This document shows positions 7,841-16,909 of a stretch of DNA of 18,608 bases, one piece after another. Source of the stretch: JAMCZZ01 sp964363695 (lineage in GTDB: Bacteria; Patescibacteriota; UBA1384; XYA2-FULL-43-10; 1-14-0-10-43-13); NCBI GenBank assembly GCA_964363695.1, contig CAYIJI010000019.1:1-18608 (forward strand), read 5' to 3'. The position numbers were made by a program, and so were the translations under genes. Numbering within the stretch: the first letter of the stretch is position 1; each line of letters opens with the position of its first letter. Under the pieces are notes generated by a model. It saw only the letters and a program-made list of their open reading frames with translations. It searched no databases and was not told the DNA's origin.

Positions 7841-8672
7841 CTTTTTTCCTACTTTTTAATTGTTCTATTGCCCAATTTATATTTTTTTGAGTTGAATATT
7901 CGGAAAACTTAGGGTGATTTCTAATTTCTTCTAAGAATGGCATAAAATCGGCATTACCACCATGTCCCAACATAATAATTAAACGATTATTTTGATCATT
8001 ATTCTCGTAATCGAATTTATCAACTTGATTCTTGAATAATTGAACAATTAGTTCAGAACCAGGATCCATAATACTGACAAGCTCGCCGGTAATAACATCA
8101 ACGTAATTTTCACTAGCATTAGTTAATTCACCTTTTAATGTTTGTATCATCGTTTCTCTTGTTTCTTGGTTTAAAGCACACTGGTAAATACCAATGGTGG
8201 CTTCTTTTTTAATATTTTCGTCCGTTGATGTTTGAATAATACTCAACAGATTTTTACCTGCTTTCTCAATCGGAGCAATTAATTGCTTCTTTTCATCTTC
8301 TTCTGCTTCCGAGAGTCTTAAAGAAAGTCTCATTATTTTATTTCTAATTTCGCGAAGAATCAAAGTGTTGTTTGCATCAGGATCTTCGGCTAAATCAAAC
8401 AAGAGATCCATATTGCCTATTTCAACCGGTAAATTTCGGGCGCCCAAATTACCCAAGGCAACAATAATATTATTTCGTTCTTCATCGCTAGCGGTTTTAT
8501 ATCTATTAATAAAAAAGTTATTTAATTGATCGCAAGCATCATCTTCAAAAACTTGATAGATTTGTTCGGCAATTGGCCGCTGGGATTCAATGCCAAAAGT
8601 CCACTTGCTAATTATTTCGCTAGCCTTTATATTCTCGGGATTATATTTTGATAATTCACCATTAGGCTCCAT
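7833..8672 (-). CDS. Alpha-helical repeat (HEAT/ARM-like) protein, cytosolic, unknown function
   Basis: The 279-residue product has no signal peptide or membrane helix and is strongly helical and acidic. Paired amphipathic helices recur along it, for example the segments ERNNIIVALGNLGARNLP, KKEATIGIYQCALNQETRE and NNRLIIMLGHGGNADFMPFL. These look like HEAT/ARM-type solenoid units, although I cannot verify a family consensus by eye. The ATG has GGAG about seven bases upstream. Only 13 bases separate it from the preceding 1505-residue gene, and its end overlaps the next gene's start, indicating co-transcription and coupled translation. A cytosolic helical protein between two exported proteins could be an assembly chaperone, regulator or immunity-type partner; the sequence does not decide. 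Confidence 0.8.
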   Translation of the reverse strand: MEPNGELSKYNPENIKASEIISKWTFGIESQRPIAEQIYQVFEDDACDQLNNFFINRYKTASDEERNNIIVALGNLGARNLPVEIGNMDLLFDLAEDPDANNTLILREIRNKIMRLSLRLSEAEEDEKKQLIAPIEKAGKNLLSIIQTSTDENIKKEATIGIYQCALNQETRETMIQTLKGELTNASENYVDVITGELVSIMDPGSELIVQLFKNQVDKFDYENNDQNNRLIIMLGHGGNADFMPFLEEIRNHPKFSEYSTQKNINWAIEQLKSRKKDA

Positions 8673-8685
8673 TTATAGCTCCAAA

Positions 8686-11600
8686 CTATTTTAAGCTGTC
8701 GAGTATATTCATAATTTTGCCATATCCATTATTGTCAGTTAACTGCCCTTTCTTAAGGATATTATATATAATATCATGAAAATGCTCATTTTTGCCCAAG
8801 ATCATTCTGCCATCATATCTGGTGCGGCGAGCCGCTTGATCAAAGGCTTTATTAATTCCATCCTCAATTCCATCTTTAAATAGAATTCGGGCTAAGACTT
8901 GTTCCGCTTCCTTTTCACTATAACCGTTAATTCTCATCAAAGCTTGCTTCATTGGTTTAGCAATAAGCGATACTTCTTCAGGATAAGACCAACCTTTTAG
9001 CGGCACTCCGTACAAGTCGTTTACTGCAGTTCTGCTTAAGTAATCTGTCAGTCCTTCTTCAATAGGAACCCAACCTGTCGTTGGACTGTCTAAGATAAAA
9101 TATTCATCCGCATATTGGTAGCTGTTTTTAACTTGATTGTGCATTAGTTCATGAAGCGCTGTTGTTTTGTATTCTCCATGTGACCGCCAAGCTACAAGCT
9201 GATCAAGTTCAATATGGGGAAGACGAGCTCGACCAGCCACTTTATTTTTAAATACGCGAAACTTATGTTTTTTTATTGATTCCAAGGGAGATATAATTCG
9301 TGCTCCTGTTAAGTCATGGTAAAGACGATATTTGGCATTATTTACTCCAATATCAGCAATTTCTTCTTGAAAAAATGGGTGTTCGGTGTACCGCTGTCCC
9401 ACATCGACTAAATCATCTATCATTCCGTTCAAATGTTTCCTCGAAAGAAAGGTGGTGCCTTTTGCATTTACTAGAGTGTCGAAGTTCAATTCTTGACCGA
9501 AGGTCGCTATCCCTTGACCCGGGATGTTGAATTCATGGGTTAGTTTTGGCGTCATAATTTTTCTGACTACAACTTTTTTACTAACTGATTTTGTGAGATT
9601 TCCACCAGTGCGGACAACATTTTTACCGATTGTTCGACCTGCAACTTCAGCGATAGGTTTTGTTTCCATCGAGCAAAACATTTTTCCTAATTCTAAACCG
9701 CAAGACTTAGCCGCGCCTGCGAAGTATTTAGAAAAAGGCATTAAGAAAAATACGTCGTCCCATGGTGATGGACCGGTGATGCCAATGTCCCCCGGGTTTG
9801 GTAAGTTTGGCAGTTTGTTGACGACTTTACTAAGGCCAGCGTTCCAATAGGTCATTAATCTTTTTCGTTCTTCTGGTGTAAAATCTGATTTGTAACGATT
9901 TTCTGACAGATCCGGCCAATACCACATATAGAGAGAATCTAATTTTTCGTTATTCCAATATTTTTTGCGAAACATGGGATTTTTTGGAATATATTTCCAA
10001 TAAACCTCTGACTTCTGATCGTCTCGCTCAAATTTATAACGGTTTTCTTCTGAATTAGTTTCGAAGAAATATTTTGGCCAATCCCATTTGGCAATTTTAA
10101 TACGCGATTTACCATAATTTTTGCGCATAAAATTTACTCTGTCAACGAAAATTTGTGTATCCCGCAACGCTTCAAGCTGTGGCAGCGTCGCTTTTTTAAT
10201 TACATCTCTCTTTATGTCCCCAGAAACAGCAGCTTTGGCTGTGCTTATGAACAAATTACCTTTAACAGGCGCATTAACGGTTACAGGATTATCATTTTCA
10301 TCGGAAAACTGGAGAGAATTTAAGCAGCTATCTCTTTGCTCTTGATTGGTATTCCTCTCAAAATAACTGGGAGTGCAAGCCATCATCTGCTTAAGAATGT
10401 TATAAATTTCCTCCTCTCCTACGCCCGCTGATTGCAAACCGGTGGATATATTGGGAATAGCCATATAGCCATTAGCATAATCAGGGTCATATTCGGGTTC
10501 TTCATTTAAAGTGATATTTTGGTTGGTTGTTAACTCGAGAATATTCCCCGGAAAAACTGAGTATTCGCTGAGAGCGTTAGTATCAATGGCTGACAAATTT
10601 ATTAATGTGCTATCAATCCCTATACTGGGATTGATAATGTTTTTCGCAGCTGCTTCCTTTAGATTGTAAAAACTATCTTGATAATTTACTTGATATTGAT
10701 CTAAGGGAATGGGATTAATAGAGTTTGATGTTATTAAATATGGGTTAGCGGCACTGAATAAATCCATAGAACTTAACTCCCCTTCAGACTCTCCACTTAT
10801 TTGCAGCATAAAGTCTTTCGAAGGAGTGATTGAATAAATTTGCCCCGATTGGAGTTGTTCATTTTGAGGAAGATCGGTCATTGTTAGAGTATCATAGTCG
10901 TAAGCCTGGATATTGTCGGATAAAACAGAAGTATTATATGTTTGGTTATTTTGAGTAATTATTTTTACCGATTGATCATCTTTAGGATTAATTGAAACGC
11001 CAAAATTGGTCTTTTGATCTTTTTTTAAAGCGATAAGTTGGACAAATTCGCTAGTATCGCCAGGATTTAACGTTAGGCCGAAGCTTAGATCTGCGATATT
11101 GACTGGATTGGTAATAATTAGAGTTTTATCATTGTATCCGGGCTTTACAATTGACATGCTACTCACTGGATCTATTTTGTCAATTTGAAAATTGCCCGAA
11201 GCATCGGTTTGTAAATCAATCGGTTCTCCAAAAATTGTGAGTGCGTTAATAGTAACACCGGAAATGGGATTATTGTTTATGTCAGCGACAGTTCCTTTGA
11301 CTGAAGATAGACTAAATCCTACTTGTAAATTATTTTTCATCGCCCAAAAAGCGAAATAATCACCGAACATAACCTTCTGATCAAGGTTAGACAAATCAAG
11401 TATTTTTTGAGCTGGATAACTCGAAATATGAACATTTGGAGCAATAAGCTTGTTATCTACTGCCTCCTTTAGATTGTAGATTTTATCTTGGTATTTTAGT
11501 TGAATGCTAGCAAGAGGGATCGCTTCCGCGTAAGGATTGGCAAAATAGGTCGGGCCGTAGTTTTGCCAGTTACTCTCTTGAATAGTTTTGTTGGTAAAAG

Positions 11601-13203
11601 AGAAACCGTCGGTTTTAGCCTTGCCGCGAAAAAGAATGGCCGCATCTTTACTGGCGCCGACTTCAATAGTCTCGCCAGCAAAAAGGGTAAGTGAGCCAGA
11701 GATTTTTTGGACATTTTGATTAAAAATAATTGTACGATTAGAATTATCATGGACAAAAGGAGTATTGATTATCGGACCGGTAAAAGTGGGTTTAAAATCT
11801 TCTTCACCAGCTCGAGGCAGACCGGAAGAGTCGGCAAAGAAAGTGAGAGTTTTTTTGTAAGGGGTATTATTGGCATCGGTGATGCCGCCAAAAAGATACA
11901 TCCTTTTACCGCTCTCGTCTCTTTGATAAGCGGCGTAAGCCAGCGGCGTGGTCATCTTGTGATTTTGATCTAAAACAGTTGATTTTGTTGAATCTTTAGG
12001 ATCAACTTGAATAATTGTATCTTGAATTACGCCATTTTCATTACCCCCAAGAAAATAGATAAACCCGTCAGCTTTGTAGTAAGGAATGGTGCCAACTCGT
12101 GGTATTTTAATGCCGGTATCTTGAAGATTAGCTTGGCAAGAATTGGCATCGCAAGGTGAATCAAAATTAACTTTAAGGTCAGAAATTGCCAAAGAATTAA
12201 GTTCTGACTGTGTTGTGGGACGAGCAGAAAGATCATTTTCTTTCAATAAATAAAGAGTGTCTTGACCGCGAAAAACATTAAGACGGGTGGCATTGAGATC
12301 AACAAACTGACTAATTCGAATCAATTTGTTTGTCTGGGGTTGATAAGCAGAAATGTAACCCACGCGAGGGAAAATAAGGATCGCTTTAATTTCCGGCACA
12401 TAGATTGACGCCAGACTGGGGCCAGCAAACGGGAGGTCGGTAATCTGATTAAGATTATTGGGGAAATTGCGATCATACTCATAGATATGATTATCACCAG
12501 GATTAGGGCCACCAAATAAATAATATTTGTCAGTATCGGGCGAGTAAGCGGCATTACTCTCTGATGATGGAGTAAAAGGTAATTTTCCGATAGTTGTGGT
12601 CTGGGTTGGATATGTTGTTTGGGATGTAAAATTGTCCTTCGAAGGATCGTAGCCCATCATTGACATAGCAGAGGATTCTTTATAGGTATTGCCGTCGGGC
12701 ACAATAGTTTTTAGGCTACTTGGCGAATCGTCAAAAGGATCAATGGATAAGCCGAATCGGACTTTATCGCTTATCCCGCCCTTTTTAACAGTTGCGATTT
12801 CAATATTTTCCTTGCCAAAACCTGTTTTCATATCCATGTTTAAATTAATATTTGTTAAGCCGCCCGAGTTAACAACACTGCCTGTCATATCCCAATAACC
12901 ATCTTTTGTGAAAGAGATGTTAGTAAATGTTGGGTGAGGAGTAGAAATGGAGTATGAACCATCAGGATTAGATTTTGTTGTAACGGGCGGAACTGGATCA
13001 GTCGAAGAAAGAACAATATTGACATCAGAAAGTGCCGCTTTTGTGTCTTGGGCAAATATTTTACCGGAGATAGTGAAGACACCGGACGAATCAGCTTTAA
13101 AAAAGTTTCTAGCCAAGAAAATGCCGGATGATAAAAATAGAACAAAAAACAACACAAAAGTAACAGCTTTGCGTTTCGGAATGTTGCTAAAAAAACTAAC
13201 CAC
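8686..13203 (-). CDS. Giant membrane-anchored protein with propeller-like region, repeated modules and C-terminal HELMH metallopeptidase-like domain
   Basis: The 1505-residue product starts with a basic segment and one hydrophobic helix (about 13-32), so it is anchored or exported. A carboxypeptidase-regulatory-like beta domain (about 40-125) is followed by a Kelch/propeller-like region (about 215-440) with recurring YYLFGG, IYFLGG and MYLFGG strands. Two related modules begin with NPY at 556 and 820, and a second regulatory-like domain lies at about 636-715. The C-terminal ~400 residues are different, rich in Trp/Tyr/Lys. They include a hydrophobic stretch (PWDDVFFLMPFSKYFAGAA) and HELMH at 1351-1355 followed by EEG at 1382-1384, a zinc-peptidase arrangement of HExxH plus downstream Glu. 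It starts with GTG behind a strong GGAGGG ribosome site. It is the first gene of a three-gene operon. Target and activity are unknown. Confidence 0.8.
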   Translation of the reverse strand: MVSFFSNIPKRKAVTFVLFFVLFLSSGIFLARNFFKADSSGVFTISGKIFAQDTKAALSDVNIVLSSTDPVPPVTTKSNPDGSYSISTPHPTFTNISFTKDGYWDMTGSVVNSGGLTNINLNMDMKTGFGKENIEIATVKKGGISDKVRFGLSIDPFDDSPSSLKTIVPDGNTYKESSAMSMMGYDPSKDNFTSQTTYPTQTTTIGKLPFTPSSESNAAYSPDTDKYYLFGGPNPGDNHIYEYDRNFPNNLNQITDLPFAGPSLASIYVPEIKAILIFPRVGYISAYQPQTNKLIRISQFVDLNATRLNVFRGQDTLYLLKENDLSARPTTQSELNSLAISDLKVNFDSPCDANSCQANLQDTGIKIPRVGTIPYYKADGFIYFLGGNENGVIQDTIIQVDPKDSTKSTVLDQNHKMTTPLAYAAYQRDESGKRMYLFGGITDANNTPYKKTLTFFADSSGLPRAGEEDFKPTFTGPIINTPFVHDNSNRTIIFNQNVQKISGSLTLFAGETIEVGASKDAAILFRGKAKTDGFSFTNKTIQESNWQNYGPTYFANPYAEAIPLASIQLKYQDKIYNLKEAVDNKLIAPNVHISSYPAQKILDLSNLDQKVMFGDYFAFWAMKNNLQVGFSLSSVKGTVADINNNPISGVTINALTIFGEPIDLQTDASGNFQIDKIDPVSSMSIVKPGYNDKTLIITNPVNIADLSFGLTLNPGDTSEFVQLIALKKDQKTNFGVSINPKDDQSVKIITQNNQTYNTSVLSDNIQAYDYDTLTMTDLPQNEQLQSGQIYSITPSKDFMLQISGESEGELSSMDLFSAANPYLITSNSINPIPLDQYQVNYQDSFYNLKEAAAKNIINPSIGIDSTLINLSAIDTNALSEYSVFPGNILELTTNQNITLNEEPEYDPDYANGYMAIPNISTGLQSAGVGEEEIYNILKQMMACTPSYFERNTNQEQRDSCLNSLQFSDENDNPVTVNAPVKGNLFISTAKAAVSGDIKRDVIKKATLPQLEALRDTQIFVDRVNFMRKNYGKSRIKIAKWDWPKYFFETNSEENRYKFERDDQKSEVYWKYIPKNPMFRKKYWNNEKLDSLYMWYWPDLSENRYKSDFTPEERKRLMTYWNAGLSKVVNKLPNLPNPGDIGITGPSPWDDVFFLMPFSKYFAGAAKSCGLELGKMFCSMETKPIAEVAGRTIGKNVVRTGGNLTKSVSKKVVVRKIMTPKLTHEFNIPGQGIATFGQELNFDTLVNAKGTTFLSRKHLNGMIDDLVDVGQRYTEHPFFQEEIADIGVNNAKYRLYHDLTGARIISPLESIKKHKFRVFKNKVAGRARLPHIELDQLVAWRSHGEYKTTALHELMHNQVKNSYQYADEYFILDSPTTGWVPIEEGLTDYLSRTAVNDLYGVPLKGWSYPEEVSLIAKPMKQALMRINGYSEKEAEQVLARILFKDGIEDGINKAFDQAARRTRYDGRMILGKNEHFHDIIYNILKKGQLTDNNGYGKIMNILDSLK

Positions 13204-13238
13204 TTATCCCTCCAAAAGAATTGAGTGTTTATGTATTT

Positions 13239-13268
13239 ATAGTACTACAGAATATTGTTTTGAGGCAA
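13239..13268 (-). promoter_or_regulatory. Possible promoter of the surface-protein operon
   Basis: On the minus strand TTGCCT (13268-13263) and TACTAT (13244-13239) are 18 bases apart, about 35 bases upstream of the GTG start. The match is moderate, but the location fits the first gene of the operon just after the uvrA terminator. Confidence 0.4.
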
Positions 13269-13300
13269 GTACAAATAACTGTAATAATGAATTTTCATAT

Positions 13301-13352
13301 AAAAAATCTCGTAGATATTTAAACAGCCGTTGCTATTCTTACGAGATTTTTT
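13301..13352 (-). terminator. Palindromic terminator after uvrA (copy 2 of a pair)
   Basis: AAAAAATCTCGTA (13301-13313) and TACGAGATTTTTT (13340-13352) are perfect 13-base inverted repeats around a 26-base centre. Read on the minus strand, it follows the uvrA stop by 15 bases and ends in T6. The sense-strand centre (AGCAACGGCTGTTT) matches that of copy 1 in 13 of 14 positions. Confidence 0.85.
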
Positions 13353-13367
13353 ATATTGCTCTTTATT

Positions 13368-16225
13368 TTAATTAAGCAACTTTTCTAAATACTGGCCAGT
13401 ATAAGATGCTTTTATCTTTGCTACTTCTTCAGGTGTTCCAGTAGCAACTATTTCCCCGCCTTTATTGCCGCCTTCTGGACCGAGATCAATTATGTAATCG
13501 GCAGATTTTATTACATCTAAATTATGTTCAATCACTAAAACAGTATTACCCTTTTCAACTAGAGCATTTAATACTACCAGAAGTCTCTTAACATCATCAA
13601 AATGCAATCCGGTAGTGGGTTCATCTAGAATATATAGTGTTTTACCTGTCCCTCTATGAGCCAGTTCGGTCGCCAATTTTACTCTCTGGGCTTCTCCTCC
13701 TGATAAAGTTGTGGCCAGTTGGCCTAATTTAATATATCCAAGACCCACATCAAACAAAACCCAGAGCTTGTTGTGAATCGCCGGAATGTTTTTAAAAAAC
13801 GAGGCAGCTTCTTCAACAGTCATATCTAAAACATCCGCAATGCTTTTTCCTTTATATTGAATTTCAAGAGCTTCTTTGTTGTACCGCCTGCTTTTACACT
13901 CCTCGCAAGTAATATATACGTCCGGTAAAAAATGCATTTCTATCCTAATAAAACCGTCGCCCTTGCATTTTTCGCAGCGACCGCCTTTAACATTGAATGA
14001 AAATCTTCCCGCCTTATAGCCTCGCATCTTAGCTTCTGCGGTAGAAGCAAATAATTCTCGGATTAAAGTAAATACACCGGTATAAGTGGCAGGGTTAGAC
14101 CGAGGCGATTTTCCGATCGGAGATTGGTCGATATTAATAACTTTATCGATCTCTTCTACGCCATCTATTCCCTCGTGTTCTCCGGGCTCGTCTTTTGCGC
14201 GGTAAAATCTTTTTGCAAGCGACTTCGCTAAAATATCATTAACCAAAGTTGACTTGCCTGATCCCGAAACGCCCGTGACACAAGTTAAAGTGTTTAAAGG
14301 AATTTTAACTGTAATGTCCTTTAAATTGTTCTCTTTCGCTCCCGAAATTGTAATGCATTTACCAATACCCTGATGCCTTATTTTTGGCACAGCAACTTTT
14401 TTCGCTCCGGACAAGTACTGTCCTGTAATAGATTCTTTATTTTCCATCACTTCTCTTGGCGTACCTTGTGCAATAACCTTGCCGCCATGCTCTCCGGCGC
14501 CAGGCCCGATGTCGATAAGCCAATCGGCATCCATCATTGTTTCTTCATCANNNNNNNNNNTGACAGCATTGTTTGGGGGTCATGCTCTACAACAATAACT
14601 GTATTTCCCAAATCACGAAGATGCTTAAGCGTTTTTAAGAGTTTAGAGTTATCTCTTTGATGGAGGCCGATGGATGGTTCGTCTAAAATATACAAGACAC
14701 CCATCAGCCCCGAACCTATCTGTGTTGCTAAGCGAATTCTCTGAGCTTCTCCTCCGGCCAATGTGGCCGAATTTCGGTCTATTGTTAAATAAGACAAGCC
14801 TACATTCATTAAGAACTCAAGCCTTTGCTCAATTTCCTTAATAATCTGCCTTGCAATTTGCATTTGCTCACTGTTAAGAGCACGGGGAAGCGACTTAAAG
14901 AAGTCTAACACGCTTTCTATCGTCATTTCCGATACTTCGGCAATGTTTTTTTTATTTATGAGAATACCCAGAACCTCTCTTCTTAATCTTTTCCCTCCGC
15001 AAACCGGGCACTTTTTAATTACCATATATTTTTCGATTTCTTTTCGAATATAGTCAGACTGAGTTTCTTTGTATCTTCGTTCAAGATTGTGTATTACGCC
15101 CTCATACTTTGCCTCGTATCCTCTTACATTAAAAGTTTCTTCTTTTTTGCCATATAGAATTATTTTTAAATCATCTTTTGAAAGTTTGGAGATGGGTTTA
15201 TCTAAATCAATGTTATATTTCTTCGCTGCCGCTTCTAAGATTGAAAAATACCAGGTGGAATTAGCGGCACTTCTAACCCAAGGCCTGATTGCTCCTTCAT
15301 TGATTGTCAATTTTGTATTGGGCAAAATTAAAAAAGGATCAATCTCCTGCTTAATACCCAATCCTTGGCAGAAAGGACAAGCGCCGTGTGGAGAATTGAA
15401 CGAAAAAGATCGAGGAGAAACCTCCGGCATAGAAATTCCGCACTTCGGACAAGCAAATAATTCGGAGTAACTAACGTCTTTCTTGGCCTCAAAGTCATAC
15501 ACAAGTATTTTGCCTTTGGATAAATCTAGCCCCTTTTCGACCGATTCATAGAGCCGCTTCTTATTTGATTCATCAATCGCATTAGGCTCTAAAATCAAAC
15601 GGTCGATCACAACTTCGATTGAGTGCATTTTTTGTTTGTTTAAATCTTTCGCCTGCGCTTCTTCAAGATCCATAATAGTGCCGTCAAGCCTCACCCTGGA
15701 ATAGCCGGCTTTTAATATTCGGGCAAAAACGTCTTTGTGTTCTCCCCGCTTATCGCTAACTAATGGAGATAAAATTGCGATTCGTCTTGTTGCCTTTGTA
15801 TCTTTTATTATTTGCTCAACTATTTGTCCAACCGTTTGACGAGTAACCGACTTTCCGCATTTAGTACAATGCATTATTCCCGCTCTCGCAAAAAGCAGCC
15901 TCAAATAATCATATATTTCTGTCACCGTACCAACAGTAGACCTTGGATTCCTTGAGGCTGACTTTTGATCAATAGAAATTGCAGGGGAAAGACCTTCAAT
16001 GTGATCGACATCCGGTTTCTCCATAACCCCCAAGAATTGACGGGCGTAAGAAGACAATGATTCCACATATCTTCTCTGTCCCTCTGCGTAGATAGTATCA
16101 AACGCCAAAGAGGATTTACCTGATCCTGAAAGCCCTGTAATTACGACTAATTTATCTCTTGGTATTTCAAGCGAAATATTTTTAAGATTATGCTCTCTTG
16201 CGCCCGTTATTTTGATTGAATTCAT
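13368..16225 (-). CDS. uvrA: UvrA, DNA-damage recognition ATPase of nucleotide excision repair (interrupted by assembly gap)
   Basis: UvrA dimers scan DNA for lesions and load UvrB. The first half has Walker A GLSGSGKSS with K37, zinc-binding CxxC pairs (HCTKCGK; CPKCG and CPFCQG), signature LAGGEAQR and Walker B LYILDEPSIGLH. The second half has Walker A GVSGSGKST, a zinc module (CEKC...CEEC), LSGGEAQR and LYILDEPTTGLH. The ten Ns at 14551-14560 break the frame. On one side the protein reads EHD-PQTMLS and on the other (H)D-EETMMD-ADW, the same seven codons twice. Collapsing this overlap gives 941 residues with the second Walker lysine at 647, matching E. coli UvrA (940 residues; K37 and K646). 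I therefore treat it as one intact gene. The ATG at 16225 has no clear Shine-Dalgarno sequence. Confidence 0.95.
14551..14560. other. Assembly gap (10 N) inside uvrA
   Basis: Ten Ns sit between two stretches that encode the same seven codons of UvrA in slightly different form. This is a placeholder for overlapping contig ends, not missing coding sequence. Confidence 0.9.
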
Positions 16226-16245
16226 AAATAGTATGAAAAATAGTT

Positions 16246-16267
16246 AACTTAAGAAAAACTTAAGAAA
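16246..16267 (-). promoter_or_regulatory. Tandem 11-bp repeats, candidate operator over the uvrA start point
   Basis: AACTTAAGAAA occurs twice without a break (16246-16256 and 16257-16267). Each copy holds the palindrome CTTAAG, and the 11-base period puts both on the same DNA face. The pair begins at the -10 box of the uvrA promoter and covers its expected transcription start. A repressor site is an inference; the sequence does not match a LexA box that I recognise. Confidence 0.4.
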
Positions 16268-16295
16268 GTATACCATTTCGGCAAAATTTTATCAA
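16267..16295 (-). promoter_or_regulatory. Sigma70-type promoter of uvrA
   Basis: On the minus strand TTGATA (16295-16290) and TATACT (16272-16267) are exactly 17 bases apart. The expected leader before the ATG at 16225 is about 35 bases. Confidence 0.65.
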
Positions 16296-16317
16296 CACAT
16301 CCGAAAGACGAGATTTA

Positions 16318-16346
16318 TTGCAACAACCCATTTCTTCGTATATAAT
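16318..16346 (+). promoter_or_regulatory. Sigma70-type promoter of the bactofilin gene
   Basis: TTGCAA (16318-16323) and TATAAT (16341-16346) are 17 bases apart, about 35 bases upstream of the ATG at 16382. The promoter is divergent from that of uvrA, with 22 bases between the two -35 boxes. Confidence 0.7.
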
Positions 16347-16381
16347 CGAATCAAGTAATTTAATAAGGACAAGGAGAAACT

Positions 16382-16816
16382 ATGGAGAACAATGTTGACA
16401 CTATCATTGGGATTAATGTTGTACTGAAAGGAAATTTAAAAAACAAAGGGTCAATTCAAATCAACGGCACGATTGATGGGGAAGTAAGAAGCGATGAAAA
16501 TATAAATATCGGCGAAACCGCAAAAATAAATGGTCCTGTTATAGCTAAAACAATAGAAATCTCGGGTGAGGTTAAAGGTTTAGTTGAAGCAACCGAACGG
16601 CTTGAGGTTAATCCGACTGGAAAGATATTTGGTGATATTAACGCAAAAAGTTTAATTATCAAACAGGGAGCTAAATTTATAGGAAAAAGCATCATGCCTG
16701 CCACTGGAGCTCCTGAAGAAAAAAAAGTAGAAGTAAAATCGGAAGATGCTAAAAAAGAAGAACTTAAAGCAGAAGAAAAAAACGAAGATAAATTTGGGTT
16801 TTTTAGTAAAAAATAA
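16382..16816 (+). CDS. Bactofilin-family cytoskeletal protein
   Basis: Bactofilins polymerise into filaments of stacked beta-helices and organise cell shape or envelope synthesis at the inner face of the membrane. The 144-residue protein has the family core at about residues 7-105: short repeating beta strands spaced by glycines, as in LKGNLKNKGSIQINGTIDGE, INIGETAKINGPVIAKTIEI and VKGLVEATERLEVNPTGKI. The core is followed by a highly charged Lys/Glu tail (about 110-136) ending in KFGFFSKK. The N-terminal stretch is short and lacks a membrane helix. The start is supported by AAGGAG at 16371-16376, five bases before the ATG, and by a good promoter. It is the first gene downstream of the divergent uvrA promoter region. 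Confidence 0.92.
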   Translation: MENNVDTIIGINVVLKGNLKNKGSIQINGTIDGEVRSDENINIGETAKINGPVIAKTIEISGEVKGLVEATERLEVNPTGKIFGDINAKSLIIKQGAKFIGKSIMPATGAPEEKKVEVKSEDAKKEELKAEEKNEDKFGFFSKK

Positions 16817-16821
16817 TTATT

Positions 16822-16899
16822 AGTTGTCAGTTCTCTGTAAATCAGTTGTCAGTCTTTTATTTATTAAGACTTTGAACTGTGAACTGTGAACTGTGAACT
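16822..16899 (+). repeat. Short direct repeats between bactofilin and DAGK-like genes
   Basis: AGTTGTCAGT occurs at 16822-16831 and 16844-16853, 22 bases apart. At 16874-16899 the heptamer GAACTGT is repeated 3.7 times. The repeats fill most of the intergenic space and end 10 bases before the preferred ATG of the next gene. No promoter with good spacing is visible here. Confidence 0.85.
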
Positions 16900-16909
16900 T
16901 GACGACAAT

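Noticed and set aside
9300..9850. Two plus-strand open frames inside the giant minus-strand gene
   Set aside because: They are antisense to the conserved-looking peptidase region and show no domain or start signals.
13368..16225. Two separate UvrA half genes (a natural split)
   Set aside because: The only break is a 10-N gap flanked by the same seven codons twice; merging gives a normal 941-residue protein.
16874..16899. CRISPR-like array
   Set aside because: The unit is seven bases with no spacers; it is a simple tandem repeat.
16886..16909. GTG start of the DAGK-like gene inside the heptamer repeat
   Set aside because: The extra residues are just translated repeat; the ATG at 16910 begins the beta strand expected in the family.
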